Below are positions 1-7,042 of a DNA stretch of 26,648 nt, piece by piece. The stretch is from Lysobacter_C sp966210725. GTDB taxonomy: Bacteria; Pseudomonadota; Gammaproteobacteria; Xanthomonadales; Xanthomonadaceae. The stretch lies in contig CBIHLN010000031.1 in NCBI GenBank assembly GCA_966210725.1, positions 1 to 26,648 on the forward strand. The letters are read 5' to 3'. Within the stretch, counting starts at the first letter, position 1, and each line of letters begins with the position of its first letter. Under the pieces are notes generated by a model. The model was not told where the DNA came from and searched no databases. It saw only the letters and a list, made by a program, of their open reading frames with translations. The position numbers and the translations under genes were made by a program.

Positions 1-5
1 AGGTA

Positions 6-1298
6 ATGGGTCAGTCAGTCGTCGTTCTCGGTGCCCAGTGGGGCGATGAAGGCAAAGGCAAGATCGTCGACCTGCTGACCGAGGAGATCGGTGCGGTGGT
101 GCGCTTCCAGGGCGGCCACAACGCCGGCCATACGCTGGTCATCGGCGGCAAGAAGACCGTCCTGCACCTGATCCCGTCGGGCATCCTGCGCGAAGGCGCG
201 CTGTGCCTGATCGGCAACGGCGTGGTGCTGCACCCCGGCGCGCTGCAGAAGGAGATCGCCGAGCTGGAAGGCAACGGCGTGGAAGTGCGCTCGCGCCTGA
301 AGATCAGCCCGGCCACGCCGCTGATCATGCCGTACCACATCGCCCTGGATCAGGCCCGCGAGAAGGCCGCCGGCGGCAAGGCGATCGGCACCACCGGTCG
401 CGGCATCGGCCCGGCGTACGAGGACAAGGTCGCCCGCCGCGGCATCCGCGTCGCCGACCTGCATTACCCCGAGCAGCTGGCCGAGAAGCTGCGCGCCGCG
501 CTGGACTACCACAACTTCGTGCTGACCCAGTACCTGAAGGTCGATGCGGTCGACTTCCAGCAGACGCTGGACGAGGCGCTGGCCTTCGGCGACTACGTCG
601 AGCCGATGAAGTCCGACGTGGCCGGTATCCTCCACGACCTGCGCAAGCAGGGTAAGCGCGTGCTGTACGAAGGCGCGCAGGGCTCGCTGCTGGACATCGA
701 CCACGGCACCTACCCCTACGTCACCAGCTCCAACACCACCGTCGGCGGCGCGCTGGCGGGCACCGGTGTGGGCGCGGACTCCATCGATTACGTGCTCGGG
801 ATCGCCAAGGCCTACGCCACCCGGGTCGGCGGCGGTCCGTTCCCGACCGAGCTGCACGACGAGGTGGGCGAGGGCATCCGCGCCCGTGGCCAGGAGTTCG
901 GCGCCACCACCGGCCGCCCGCGCCGCTGCGGCTGGATCGACATCGTCGCGCTCAAGCGTGCCGTCGCCATCAACGGCATCACCGGCCTGTGCATCACCAA
1001 GCTCGACATCCTCGACGGCATGCCGACGCTGAAGATGTGCATCGGCTACCAGTACCGCGGCAAGCAAACCGAGTACGCGCCGCTGGACGCGCAGGGCTGG
1101 GACGAGTGCGAGCCGGTGTACCTGGAGTTCCCGGGCTGGGAGGAGAGCACCCACGGCATCACCGAGTGGGACAAGCTGCCGCCCGCCGCACGTGCCTACC
1201 TGCGCGCGCTGGAAGAGCTGTCGGGCTGCCCGCTGGCGATGGTGTCCACCGGCCCCGACCGCGACGCCAACATCGTCCTGCGCGACCCGTGGTCGTGA
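6..1298 (+). CDS. purA: Adenylosuccinate synthetase
   Basis: Catalyses the GTP-dependent ligation of IMP and aspartate to adenylosuccinate, the first committed step from IMP to AMP, in the cytoplasm. The 430-residue length is normal for the family. The N-terminal loop reads GAQWGDEGKGK (residues 9-19) with the catalytic Asp14, followed by GGHNAGHT with His42. Further family motifs are KAIGTTGRGIGPAYEDK, VTSSNT, RPRRCGW and, near the C-terminus, STGPDRD. The ATG lies five bases into the window, so its ribosome binding site and promoter are only partly visible. The gene ends at TGA 1296-1298 and is followed 37 bases later by a strong intrinsic terminator, so it is probably the last gene of its transcript. 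No anomaly is seen. Confidence 0.98.
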   Translation: MGQSVVVLGAQWGDEGKGKIVDLLTEEIGAVVRFQGGHNAGHTLVIGGKKTVLHLIPSGILREGALCLIGNGVVLHPGALQKEIAELEGNGVEVRSRLKISPATPLIMPYHIALDQAREKAAGGKAIGTTGRGIGPAYEDKVARRGIRVADLHYPEQLAEKLRAALDYHNFVLTQYLKVDAVDFQQTLDEALAFGDYVEPMKSDVAGILHDLRKQGKRVLYEGAQGSLLDIDHGTYPYVTSSNTTVGGALAGTGVGADSIDYVLGIAKAYATRVGGGPFPTELHDEVGEGIRARGQEFGATTGRPRRCGWIDIVALKRAVAINGITGLCITKLDILDGMPTLKMCIGYQYRGKQTEYAPLDAQGWDECEPVYLEFPGWEESTHGITEWDKLPPAARAYLRALEELSGCPLAMVSTGPDRDANIVLRDPWS

Positions 1299-1335
1299 TG
1301 CGCGCGACCTGACCCGCGCCGCACCCCGCACCAGC

Positions 1336-1371
1336 GAAAGGCCGCCTCCGGGCGGCCTTTCCTCTTTTTTT
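1336..1371 (+). terminator. Rho-independent terminator of purA
   Basis: A perfect 11-bp stem (GAAAGGCCGCC at 1336-1346 and GGCGGCCTTTC at 1351-1361) closes a TCCG tetraloop. It is followed by CTC and a run of eight T. The position just after the purA stop makes it the end of the purA transcript. Confidence 0.93.
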
Positions 1372-1383
1372 CAGACCCGCCTC

Positions 1384-1409
1384 CTGCAGGAGCGGCTTCA
1401 GCCGCGATC
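1384..1409 (+). repeat. GTAG-type REP palindrome (GTAG changed to GCAG)
   Basis: Core GCGGC-TTCA-GCCGC preceded by CTGCAGGA. It is the family's common stem, with C in place of T in the usual GTAG head. Repeats of this type in Xanthomonadaceae are thought to be mobilised in trans by RAYT transposases; no such gene is in the window. Confidence 0.85.
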
Positions 1410-1458
1410 AACACCCCACCCGGACCGGCGACCCCACTTCGCACGTCCCTCATGCCTC

Positions 1459-1532
1459 CTGTAGGAGCGACGTGAGTCGCGACCGCGCAGCTTCGACCGC
1501 CCACGAATCGCGACTCACGTCGCTCCTACAAG
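1459..1532. repeat. Inverted pair of GTAG-type REPs
   Basis: The plus-strand copy 1459-1483 and minus-strand copy 1508-1532 are perfect inverted repeats over about 23 bases, separated by about 24 bases. Both carry the alternative stem GCGAC-GTGA-GTCGC instead of GCGGC-TTCA-GCCGC. This head-to-head arrangement is the classic dimeric REP form. If transcribed, it would fold into one long hairpin just upstream of the lipocalin gene. Confidence 0.88.
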
Positions 1533-1579
1533 ATCCTGCGACTGGCGCCGCGCAAGGGAGGGACCCGGGGGAGGAACCG

Positions 1580-1605
1580 ATCGCGGTTAGAGCCGCTCCT
1601 GCAAG
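1580..1605 (-). repeat. Degenerate GTAG-type REP, minus strand
   Basis: Read on the minus strand this is CTTGCAGGAGCGGCT followed by CTAACCGCGAT. The right arm carries substitutions (CTAACCGC instead of TCAGCCGC), so the stem is weakened and the copy looks decayed. Confidence 0.75.
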
Positions 1606-1684
1606 GAGGGCGGCACGCCGGCTCCACCGCCCGGTCACGCCGCCCATCGCATCCTGCGCGCCCCTTTTCCCCGGGCATCCCCCC

Positions 1685-2218
1685 ATGCTCAAGTCCGCGC
1701 TCATCACCCTGGCCATGGCCGCGTCGGCCGCCAGCGCCCCCGCACTGGCCAACCAGCCCGTCGGCTCGCTCGACCTGCAGCGCTACGCCGGCACCTGGCA
1801 TGAGATCGCGCACCTGCCGATGTTCTTCCAGCGCAAGTGCGTGGACACCATCACCGCCACGTACACCGTCAATGCCGATGGCACCGTCGGCGTACGCAAC
1901 GCGTGCCGTACCAAGAGCGGCGAGATGGACGAGTCCACCGGCGTCGCGCGTCCGGTGGAGGGCCTTGATGGCGCGTTGCAGGTCCGTTTCGCCCCCGAAT
2001 GGCTGTCGTGGGTGCCGATGGTGTGGGCGGACTACTGGGTGATCGACCTGGACCCCGACTACCAGTGGGCCGTCGTCGGCGGGCCCAGCAGGAAATACCT
2101 GTGGATCCTGTCGCGCCGCCCGACCATGGACCAGGCGCTGTTCCAGCGGCTCAAGGACGGCGCCCGCCGCCGCGGTTACCCGGTCGACGACCTGGTGATG
2201 GCCGCGCCGCTGGACTGA
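1685..2218 (+). CDS. Bacterial lipocalin (Blc-like), periplasmic
   Basis: A 177-residue lipocalin that probably binds or stores lipids or other hydrophobic molecules in the envelope. ATG 1685 gives a normal Sec signal peptide (MLKSALITLAMAASAASAPALA, cleavage before NQ); upstream in-frame codons only translate REP sequence. The mature start RYAGTWHEIAHLP carries the GxW signature of the first lipocalin conserved region. The tail region with YWVIDLDPDYQWAVVG and the following Arg-rich strand is typical of bacterial Blc. Unlike E. coli Blc there is no lipobox cysteine, so the protein should be soluble in the periplasm rather than lipid-anchored. A phosphoesterase gene starts about 20 bases downstream, suggesting co-transcription. 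No clear Shine-Dalgarno sequence is visible. Confidence 0.9.
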   Translation: MLKSALITLAMAASAASAPALANQPVGSLDLQRYAGTWHEIAHLPMFFQRKCVDTITATYTVNADGTVGVRNACRTKSGEMDESTGVARPVEGLDGALQVRFAPEWLSWVPMVWADYWVIDLDPDYQWAVVGGPSRKYLWILSRRPTMDQALFQRLKDGARRRGYPVDDLVMAAPLD

Positions 2219-2238
2219 CGGTCCCCGGGCTTCGCGCC

Positions 2239-2700
2239 GTGCCGTTGCGCATCGGTGTCGTCTCCGATACCCACGGCCTCCTGCGTCCGGAGGCCGTCGA
2301 GTTCCTGCGGGGCAGCGACCGCATCGTCCACGCCGGCGACATCGGGGCGGCCGGGGTCATCGACGCGCTCACGGCGCTGGCGCCCGTCACCGCCATCCGC
2401 GGCAACGTCGATACCGGCGCCTGGGCCGACGCCTTTCCGGACACGGCATCGGTGACGCTCGGCGGCGTCCACCTGCATGTCGTGCACGACCTCAAGCATC
2501 TTGCGATCGACCCCGCGGCCGCCGGCGTGCACGCGGTGATCGCCGGCCACTCCCACGCACCGGGGATCCGGTACGTCGGCCGCGTGCTTCACCTCAACCC
2601 CGGCAGCGCCGGCCCGCGCCGCTTCACGTTGCCCGTGACCGCCGCCGAGATCCTCGTGGAGGACGGCGGGCTTCAGCCGCGCATCGTCGAGCTGCTCTGA
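2239..2700 (+). CDS. YfcE/MJ0936-family metallophosphoesterase
   Basis: A 153-residue cytoplasmic calcineurin-like phosphodiesterase. The dimetal site motifs are all present: SDTH (Asp10, His12), HAGD (Asp34), RGNVD (Asn56), a histidine in VVHD (His83), and AGHSH (His104, His106) followed by NPGS. This is the order and spacing of the small YfcE/MJ0936 family, which hydrolyses phosphodiesters in vitro with Mn or Ni; the natural substrate is unknown. A GTG start at 2239 is chosen because it puts six residues before the first motif, as in relatives. TTG 2245 is an alternative. The gene follows the lipocalin by 20 bases and is probably co-transcribed with it. Confidence 0.88.
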   Translation: MPLRIGVVSDTHGLLRPEAVEFLRGSDRIVHAGDIGAAGVIDALTALAPVTAIRGNVDTGAWADAFPDTASVTLGGVHLHVVHDLKHLAIDPAAAGVHAVIAGHSHAPGIRYVGRVLHLNPGSAGPRRFTLPVTAAEILVEDGGLQPRIVELL

Positions 2701-2777
2701 CCCACGCGAGGCGGTCGCATCGTTTCCCACCGCATCGGCAACGCGCTACCGTGCCGCCCTGCCCGAGGGGAATAGAC

Positions 2778-4310
2778 GTGTCCGAACCGCGCGCCACCGG
2801 CCTGGACACCGCACGCGCGGTGCCGGCGCCCATGTCCGATGCCGACTACCGCCTGATGGTGGAATCGGTGCGCGACTACGCCATCTTCATGCTCGACCCC
2901 GATGGCTGCATCCGCTCCTGGAACGCGGGCGCCCGGCGGCTGAAGGGCTACGAACCGGCGGACGTCATCGGCCGCCACTTCCGCCTGTTCTATCCGCCCG
3001 AGCAGATGACCGCCAGCGTGCCCGAACGCCTGCTGCGTGAGGCCCTGGCCCACGGCCGCATCGAGGACGAGGGCTGGCGCCTGCGCAAGGACGGCGGCCG
3101 CTTCTGGGCGAGCGTGGTGGTCACGGCGCTGTTCGACGCGCACGGCGTGCATCGCGGCTTTACCAAGGTCACGCGCGACCTCACCGAGCGCCGTGAACAC
3201 GAGGAGCTGCTGCGCCAGTCCGAAGAGCGTTTCCGGCTGATGGTCGAGGGCGTGCGCGACTACGCCATCTTCATGCTCGACACGGAAGGCCGCATCGCCA
3301 GCTGGAACCTCGGCGCGCAGCTCAACAAGGGCTACACCGCCGAGGAGATCCTCGGCCGCCACTTCTCGATCTTCTACCCGCAGGAGCAGCTCGACCGCGA
3401 CTGGCCGGCGCACGAGTTGAAGATGGCCCTGCAAGACGGCCGTTTCGAGGACGTCGGCTGGCGCCTGCGCAAGGACGGCAGCCGCTTCTGGGCCAATGTG
3501 GTGATCACCCCGCTGTACGACGAGGCGGGCCGCCACTACGGGTACGCCAAGGTCACCCGCGACATGACCAGCCAGCGGCGTATCGACACCCTGGAGCAGC
3601 AGGAGCGCCACCTGCACCAGTTCCTGGCGATGCTCGGGCACGAGCTGCGCAACCCGCTGGCGCCCATCGCCAATGCCGTCGCCATCATGAAGATGGAAGA
3701 GACGCCCACCGAGGCCATGCGGCAGACCCGCGACATCCTCGGCCGCCAGGTCAGCCACCTGTGCCGCCTGGTGGACGACCTGCTGGACGTCGGCCGTATC
3801 GTCAGCGGCAAGGTGCACCTGGACATGCAGCCCGTCGCCCTGCAACCGGTGGTGCACGAGGCGGTGGAAGCCCACGCGCCGGCGATCGTCAGCCGCGCCC
3901 ACACCCTGGTGCTGGAGCTGGACGGCACGCCGCTGTGGGTCAGCGGGGACCGCGTGCGTCTGGTGCAGGTGCTCAGCAACCTGCTGCACAACGCGGTGAA
4001 GTTCACGCCCGACGGGGGGCGCATCACGATCGGTCTGCATCGCACCGCGGACACGGTCGAACTGTCCGTGGCCGACACCGGCCCGGGCATCGCGCCGGAG
4101 AACCTGTCGTACGTGTTCAAGCTGTTCGCACAGGACGAACACCCGCCGTCGCGCGCCCACGGCGGGCTGGGCATCGGCCTCAGCCTGGTCCACCAGATGG
4201 TGCAGCAGCACGGCGGCAGCATCGGCGCGTTCAGCACCGGCGAGCCGGGTCGGGGCGTCGAGTTCGTCATCACGCTGCCGGCGCTCCCGCCCCCGGTCGA
4301 CGCGGCCTGA
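2778..4310 (+). CDS. Double-PAS sensor histidine kinase
   Basis: A 510-residue soluble hybrid-type sensor without membrane segments. Two PAS domains (about residues 24-138 and 152-266) are followed by a HisKA dimerisation helix with phospho-acceptor His288 (GHELRNPL). The ATPase domain then shows N-box Asn405 (NLLHNAVKFT), DTGPGIAP (433-440) and GGLGIGLSL (462-470), so it should be catalytically active. The two PAS domains are strikingly alike (both contain RDYAIFMLD and GWRLRKDG), implying a recent internal duplication. No receiver domain is fused and no partner regulator lies next to it, so it is an orphan kinase here. GTG 2778 is preferred over GTG 2751 because GAGGGG at 2765-2770 sits seven bases upstream. 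The PAS ligand cannot be read from the sequence. Confidence 0.92.
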   Translation: MSEPRATGLDTARAVPAPMSDADYRLMVESVRDYAIFMLDPDGCIRSWNAGARRLKGYEPADVIGRHFRLFYPPEQMTASVPERLLREALAHGRIEDEGWRLRKDGGRFWASVVVTALFDAHGVHRGFTKVTRDLTERREHEELLRQSEERFRLMVEGVRDYAIFMLDTEGRIASWNLGAQLNKGYTAEEILGRHFSIFYPQEQLDRDWPAHELKMALQDGRFEDVGWRLRKDGSRFWANVVITPLYDEAGRHYGYAKVTRDMTSQRRIDTLEQQERHLHQFLAMLGHELRNPLAPIANAVAIMKMEETPTEAMRQTRDILGRQVSHLCRLVDDLLDVGRIVSGKVHLDMQPVALQPVVHEAVEAHAPAIVSRAHTLVLELDGTPLWVSGDRVRLVQVLSNLLHNAVKFTPDGGRITIGLHRTADTVELSVADTGPGIAPENLSYVFKLFAQDEHPPSRAHGGLGIGLSLVHQMVQQHGGSIGAFSTGEPGRGVEFVITLPALPPPVDAA

Positions 4311-4333
4311 TCGACCTGGCCAGCGCGTCCCGC

Positions 4334-4360
4334 CTGCAGACGCGGCTTCCGCCGCGAGCC
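4334..4360 (+). repeat. GTAG-type REP (GCGGC-TTCC-GCCGC variant)
   Basis: CTGCAGACGCGG followed by CTTCCGCCGCGAGCC. The loop is TTCC rather than TTCA and the stem is intact. Confidence 0.82.
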
Positions 4361-4404
4361 CGGGCGCTCGATTGCGGCGCACCTCGATCCATCCAGGCCG
4401 TGCC

Positions 4405-4430
4405 CTGTAGGCGCGGCTTCCGCCGCGATC
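4405..4430 (+). repeat. GTAG-type REP (TTCC loop variant)
   Basis: CTGTAGGCGCGG then CTTCCGCCGCGATC. It has the canonical GTAG head and an intact stem with TTCC loop, the same subtype as the copy 70 bases upstream. Confidence 0.85.
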
Positions 4431-4432
4431 CC

Positions 4433-4460
4433 CGACCGGGCACCCGACCGGGCACCCGAC
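4433..4460. repeat. Short tandem repeat, 12-bp unit
   Basis: The unit CCGACCGGGCAC occurs twice in a row and is followed by a partial third copy (CCGACC). It directly follows a REP copy. No function is evident; copy number may vary between strains. Confidence 0.75.
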
Positions 4461-4730
4461 CACACGCCCGAACGCCGCGCGCGCCGTACCCGTCACATGC
4501 GCAGCGCACGTTGCGACCGCCGGCGCCGTGCCCGCGATCGAGTGCGGCCGACGTTGCTGCCGCAGCAGCACGGTATCGAGGATCGTCGCGGTCGCACAGG
4601 CGATCCGCACGGCCCGGCGTCCACCGCAACTGACGCCGCAACCGCAGAAGATCGGCGGGCGCGCTAAAGGTTTCCGGCGCGCGGCCGATTCCGACACGGA
4701 AGAAGAAAGAAGAACCACCGATCCCCGGGA

Positions 4731-6017
4731 ATGGAGCGCCCGTCCACCGGATCGACCGCTGCCCGTCCGAAGGGCGCCGGCGCCGCCGAGGGTTTGCCGC
4801 CGCCCATGCCACCGCCCCACGTCCCTCTGGATGCCGCCCACCCCTCGCCCTACCGCGAGGCGCTGGACCGTGGGCAGGCGACGCTCCGTTTCGAGCCCGA
4901 GCTCGAGCGGGCGTTCCGCAAGGACCAGCACCTCATGAACCTGGCGTGGCTGCGCTGGGTGCTGTGGATCGGCATCGGCACGTACGTGACGTTCATCGCC
5001 ATCGATCTGACGACCATCCCGCTGCACGCGTCGCGCTGGACGGCGGCCATCCGCCTGTTCCTGATCGTGCCGGCGCTGGTGGCGGCGCTGGTGATCAGCC
5101 ACCGCCCGGCGCTGCGCGCGTGGCTGATACCGGCCGTGTTCCTGGCGGCGCTGGTGACCGGCTGCGGCACCGTCGGCATCGTCGTGCTCACCCTGGCACT
5201 GGATGCGCCCGTCCCGTACGAAGGCACGTTGTTGCTGCCCTTCGCCATCTACCTGCTGGTGGGCCTGCCGTGGCGATGGGCACTGGTGGCCAACACGGCG
5301 GCGCTGGTGATGTTCCTGGCCCTGGTGCCGGTGTGGCAGCCCGACCCGCTGATCCTGACCTACCAGCTGTCGTACATGGTGCTGGCCAACATTGTCGGCG
5401 CCTGTGGCGGCTTCGCGCTGGAGTACCGCGCGCGCATCACCTTCCTCACGGCCGGCATGCTGTCGGAACTGGCCGAGCGCGACGGGCTGACCGGCATCCA
5501 CAACCGGCGCAGCTTCAACGAGCACCTGCACCGCGTGTGGCAGCAGGCCGCGCGCGACGGCACCTGCGTGGCGCTGGCCCTGATCGACGTCGACCACTTC
5601 AAGCAGTTCAACGACCGCCACGGCCATGCCGACGGCGATGCCGCGCTGCGCGGCGTGGCCCGCGTCGTGGCCGGCCACGCCAAGCGGCCGCTGGACCTGG
5701 CCGCGCGGTATGGCGGCGAGGAGTTCGCGCTGGTCTGGTACCAGCCCGACAGCGGGCGCCTGACCGCCCTGGCCGATGCACTTCGCCGCGACATCGCGCG
5801 GCTGGAACTCCACGGCGCCGAAGGCCCCACCGGCCGCGTGACCGCCAGCCTCGGTGTTGCCCTGCTGCGCCCGCGCAACGCCCCGCGCCACACCGACCTG
5901 CTGCGCGCCGCCGACATCGCCCTGTACCAGGCCAAGCACGGCGGCCGCGACCGCGCCGTGGTGCTGTCGCACCCCGACCTCGAGCAACTCAGCTTCCCCG
6001 AAGCCGTCAGCGCCTGA
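4731..6017 (+). CDS. Membrane-bound diguanylate cyclase (GGEEF)
   Basis: Makes cyclic di-GMP from two GTP. The 428-residue protein has a proline-rich cytoplasmic N-terminus and about six hydrophobic segments (roughly residues 70-235, for example LAWLRWVLWIGIGTYVTFIA). A complete C-terminal GGDEF domain begins at about residue 248 (ERDGLTGIHNRRSF). The active site is GGEEF (328-332), and the metal-site loop is ALIDVDHFKQFND. The inhibitory I-site RxxD (RPLD, 319-322) lies exactly five residues before GGEEF, so product inhibition is expected. The membrane part is not a domain I can name, so the input signal is unknown. ATG 4731 is used; ATG 4806 (residue 26) is a possible alternative, since the SD before 4731 (GGGA, two bases away) is poorly spaced. 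Confidence 0.93.
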   Translation: MERPSTGSTAARPKGAGAAEGLPPPMPPPHVPLDAAHPSPYREALDRGQATLRFEPELERAFRKDQHLMNLAWLRWVLWIGIGTYVTFIAIDLTTIPLHASRWTAAIRLFLIVPALVAALVISHRPALRAWLIPAVFLAALVTGCGTVGIVVLTLALDAPVPYEGTLLLPFAIYLLVGLPWRWALVANTAALVMFLALVPVWQPDPLILTYQLSYMVLANIVGACGGFALEYRARITFLTAGMLSELAERDGLTGIHNRRSFNEHLHRVWQQAARDGTCVALALIDVDHFKQFNDRHGHADGDAALRGVARVVAGHAKRPLDLAARYGGEEFALVWYQPDSGRLTALADALRRDIARLELHGAEGPTGRVTASLGVALLRPRNAPRHTDLLRAADIALYQAKHGGRDRAVVLSHPDLEQLSFPEAVSA

Positions 6018-6050
6018 GTCCCTGCATCGCCCGCCCGTGTAGGACGGCCC

Positions 6051-6077
6051 GTGTAGGAACGGCTTCAGCCGCGAACC
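6051..6077 (+). repeat. GTAG-type REP with truncated copy beside it
   Basis: GTGTAGGAACGG then CTTCAGCCGCGAACC. The left arm has AACGGC instead of GCGGC. A truncated head (GTGTAGGACGGCC at 6037-6049) lies immediately upstream and looks like a partial duplicate. Confidence 0.8.
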
Positions 6078-6125
6078 AAAGCCGGCCCCTCGAAGACGCA
6101 CGCCGATGGCCACGCGCCCCAGAAC

Positions 6126-6200
6126 CTGTGTAGGAGCGACGTAAGTCGCGACCACGCACTCCACCCGAGCGCCAATCGCGGCTGAAGCCGCTCCTACAAG
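6126..6200. repeat. Inverted pair of GTAG-type REPs of different subtypes
   Basis: The plus-strand copy 6126-6152 uses stem GCGAC-GTAA-GTCGC and the minus-strand copy 6175-6200 uses GCGGC-TTCA-GCCGC. They lie in the short gap between the converging diguanylate cyclase and hemerythrin genes. A transcript through them could fold and act as a bidirectional 3' end, as proposed for REP pairs elsewhere; there is no T-run. Confidence 0.87.
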
Positions 6201-6238
6201 GGCATCCGCCGCACGCGCCGACAAGGATCAGCGTGCAG

Positions 6239-6697
6239 TCACTCCGCCGCCAGCTTCTTCTTCATCCGCTCGAAGTCCTTCCGGTACTTCTTGGCCAGCT
6301 GCACCTTCTGCGTCTCGGTCAGCACCTTGCCCGACACCTGGAAGAACTTCTTCTCCTCCTCGCGCAGGTGGTGGTGCACCTGGTGGCTCAGCTCCTTGCA
6401 CTTCTCCAGCCACGCCTCGCCGGCCGGGTCCAGCGACTGCACGTCTTCGACCAGCTCGTCGATCTCGTGGTGCTCATGCAGTGCATGGCGCGTGGAGTTC
6501 AGCCCCATGTCGTCCATCAGCATCGGCGCGTACAGGAACCGCTCCTCGGCCGCCTCGTGCGCCTCCAGCTCGATCCGCGCCTGCGTGAACAGGTCCAACC
6601 GCTCGCGCGTGCCCGGCTTGCTGCGCAATAATTTGCGGAACAGGGACCGCTGCTCTTCGTGGCTCTCGCGCAGGGCGTCGTAGATCGTCTCGGACAT
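6239..6697 (-). CDS. Hemerythrin HHE-domain protein
   Basis: A 152-residue cytoplasmic four-helix protein that probably binds a diiron centre for O2, NO or redox sensing, or iron storage. Candidate ligands are spaced as in the HHE family: His13 (RESHEEQ), His47 and Glu51 (EAHEAAEE), His74-His77 (HEHHEIDE), and the HHHLREEE block (His108-110, Glu113-115). The C-terminus is highly basic and helical. The start at 6697 is chosen because GGAGG (6704-6708 on the minus strand) lies about six bases upstream. An in-frame ATG at 6709 would add four residues but has no SD. It is transcribed convergently with the diguanylate cyclase and divergently from the autotransporter. Confidence 0.9.
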   Translation of the reverse strand: MSETIYDALRESHEEQRSLFRKLLRSKPGTRERLDLFTQARIELEAHEAAEERFLYAPMLMDDMGLNSTRHALHEHHEIDELVEDVQSLDPAGEAWLEKCKELSHQVHHHLREEEKKFFQVSGKVLTETQKVQLAKKYRKDFERMKKKLAAE

Positions 6698-7042
6698 GCC
6701 GGCCTCCATGGGGTGGGGAAGGGGGCACGGTACCGGGCCCGGTGTCAAAGCCGTGCAGGCAGGGCGGCCCGGGTGGTGGGCAAGGCTCAAGAACAGGCGC
6801 GCGCGGCCGTCATTGCTCCGAAGGGGCGGGCGCCGGGCGCGCCTGCGTTGCAGGCGGGGCACGGAAATTGCCTGTGGAGCGTGTGGCAGCGACCCTTTAA
6901 GCGGGGCCGCCGGTTTTATGGCGGAGATGGGCGACGGCGCTCCGAATGGCGGTCGTCGAACGGGCAGTCGCAACAGACAACAGACAACAGGCGCACGGAT
7001 CAGTCCGGACGTCGTTCAGAAGCGGGAACCAGGGGAAAAACG
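6698..7042. other. Divergent intergenic region (hemerythrin / autotransporter)
   Basis: A 345-base gap holding the 5' regions of both flanking genes. Visible structures are a small hairpin (CCGCC/GGCGG around 6907-6924) and a short direct repeat ACAGACAACAGACAACAGG at about 6974-6992. The SD AGGGGA (7031-7036) belongs to the autotransporter. The long leader could be regulatory, but I find no match to a riboswitch I know, and no gene. Confidence 0.55.

Larger units (their letters stand above)
1299..1684. other. Intergenic region with terminator and four REP copies
   Basis: This 386-base gap between purA and the lipocalin holds the purA terminator and four GTAG-type REP palindromes (1384-1409, 1459-1483, 1508-1532, 1580-1605). 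The first two are on the plus strand and the last two on the minus strand. An open frame runs into the lipocalin from 1472, but it only translates REP sequence and is not taken as coding. No clear promoter or ribosome binding site for the lipocalin is visible. Confidence 0.7.
4311..4730. other. Intergenic region with two REPs and a short tandem repeat
   Basis: A 420-base gap between the PAS kinase and the diguanylate cyclase. It carries two REP copies (4334-4360, 4405-4430), a 12-bp tandem repeat (about 4433-4460), and a purine-rich stretch, GAAGAAGAAAGAAGAA, at about 4698-4713. I see no convincing terminator or gene in it. A promoter for the cyclase is presumably here, but I cannot point to one. 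Confidence 0.6.

Noticed and set aside
1472..1684. N-terminal extension of the lipocalin frame
   Set aside because: It translates two REP palindromes and has no SD. The signal peptide begins at 1685.
2673..6224. Minus-strand open frame of 1183 codons antisense to the kinase and cyclase genes
   Set aside because: It is a by-product of high GC and third-position bias. It lies opposite two well-supported genes, has no domain, and its composition is rich in Arg, Gln and Val as expected of a shadow frame.
6860..7030. Possible c-di-GMP (GEMM) riboswitch in the autotransporter leader
   Set aside because: I looked for the conserved GEMM blocks and did not find them. The hairpin CCGCC/GGCGG is too weak on its own.
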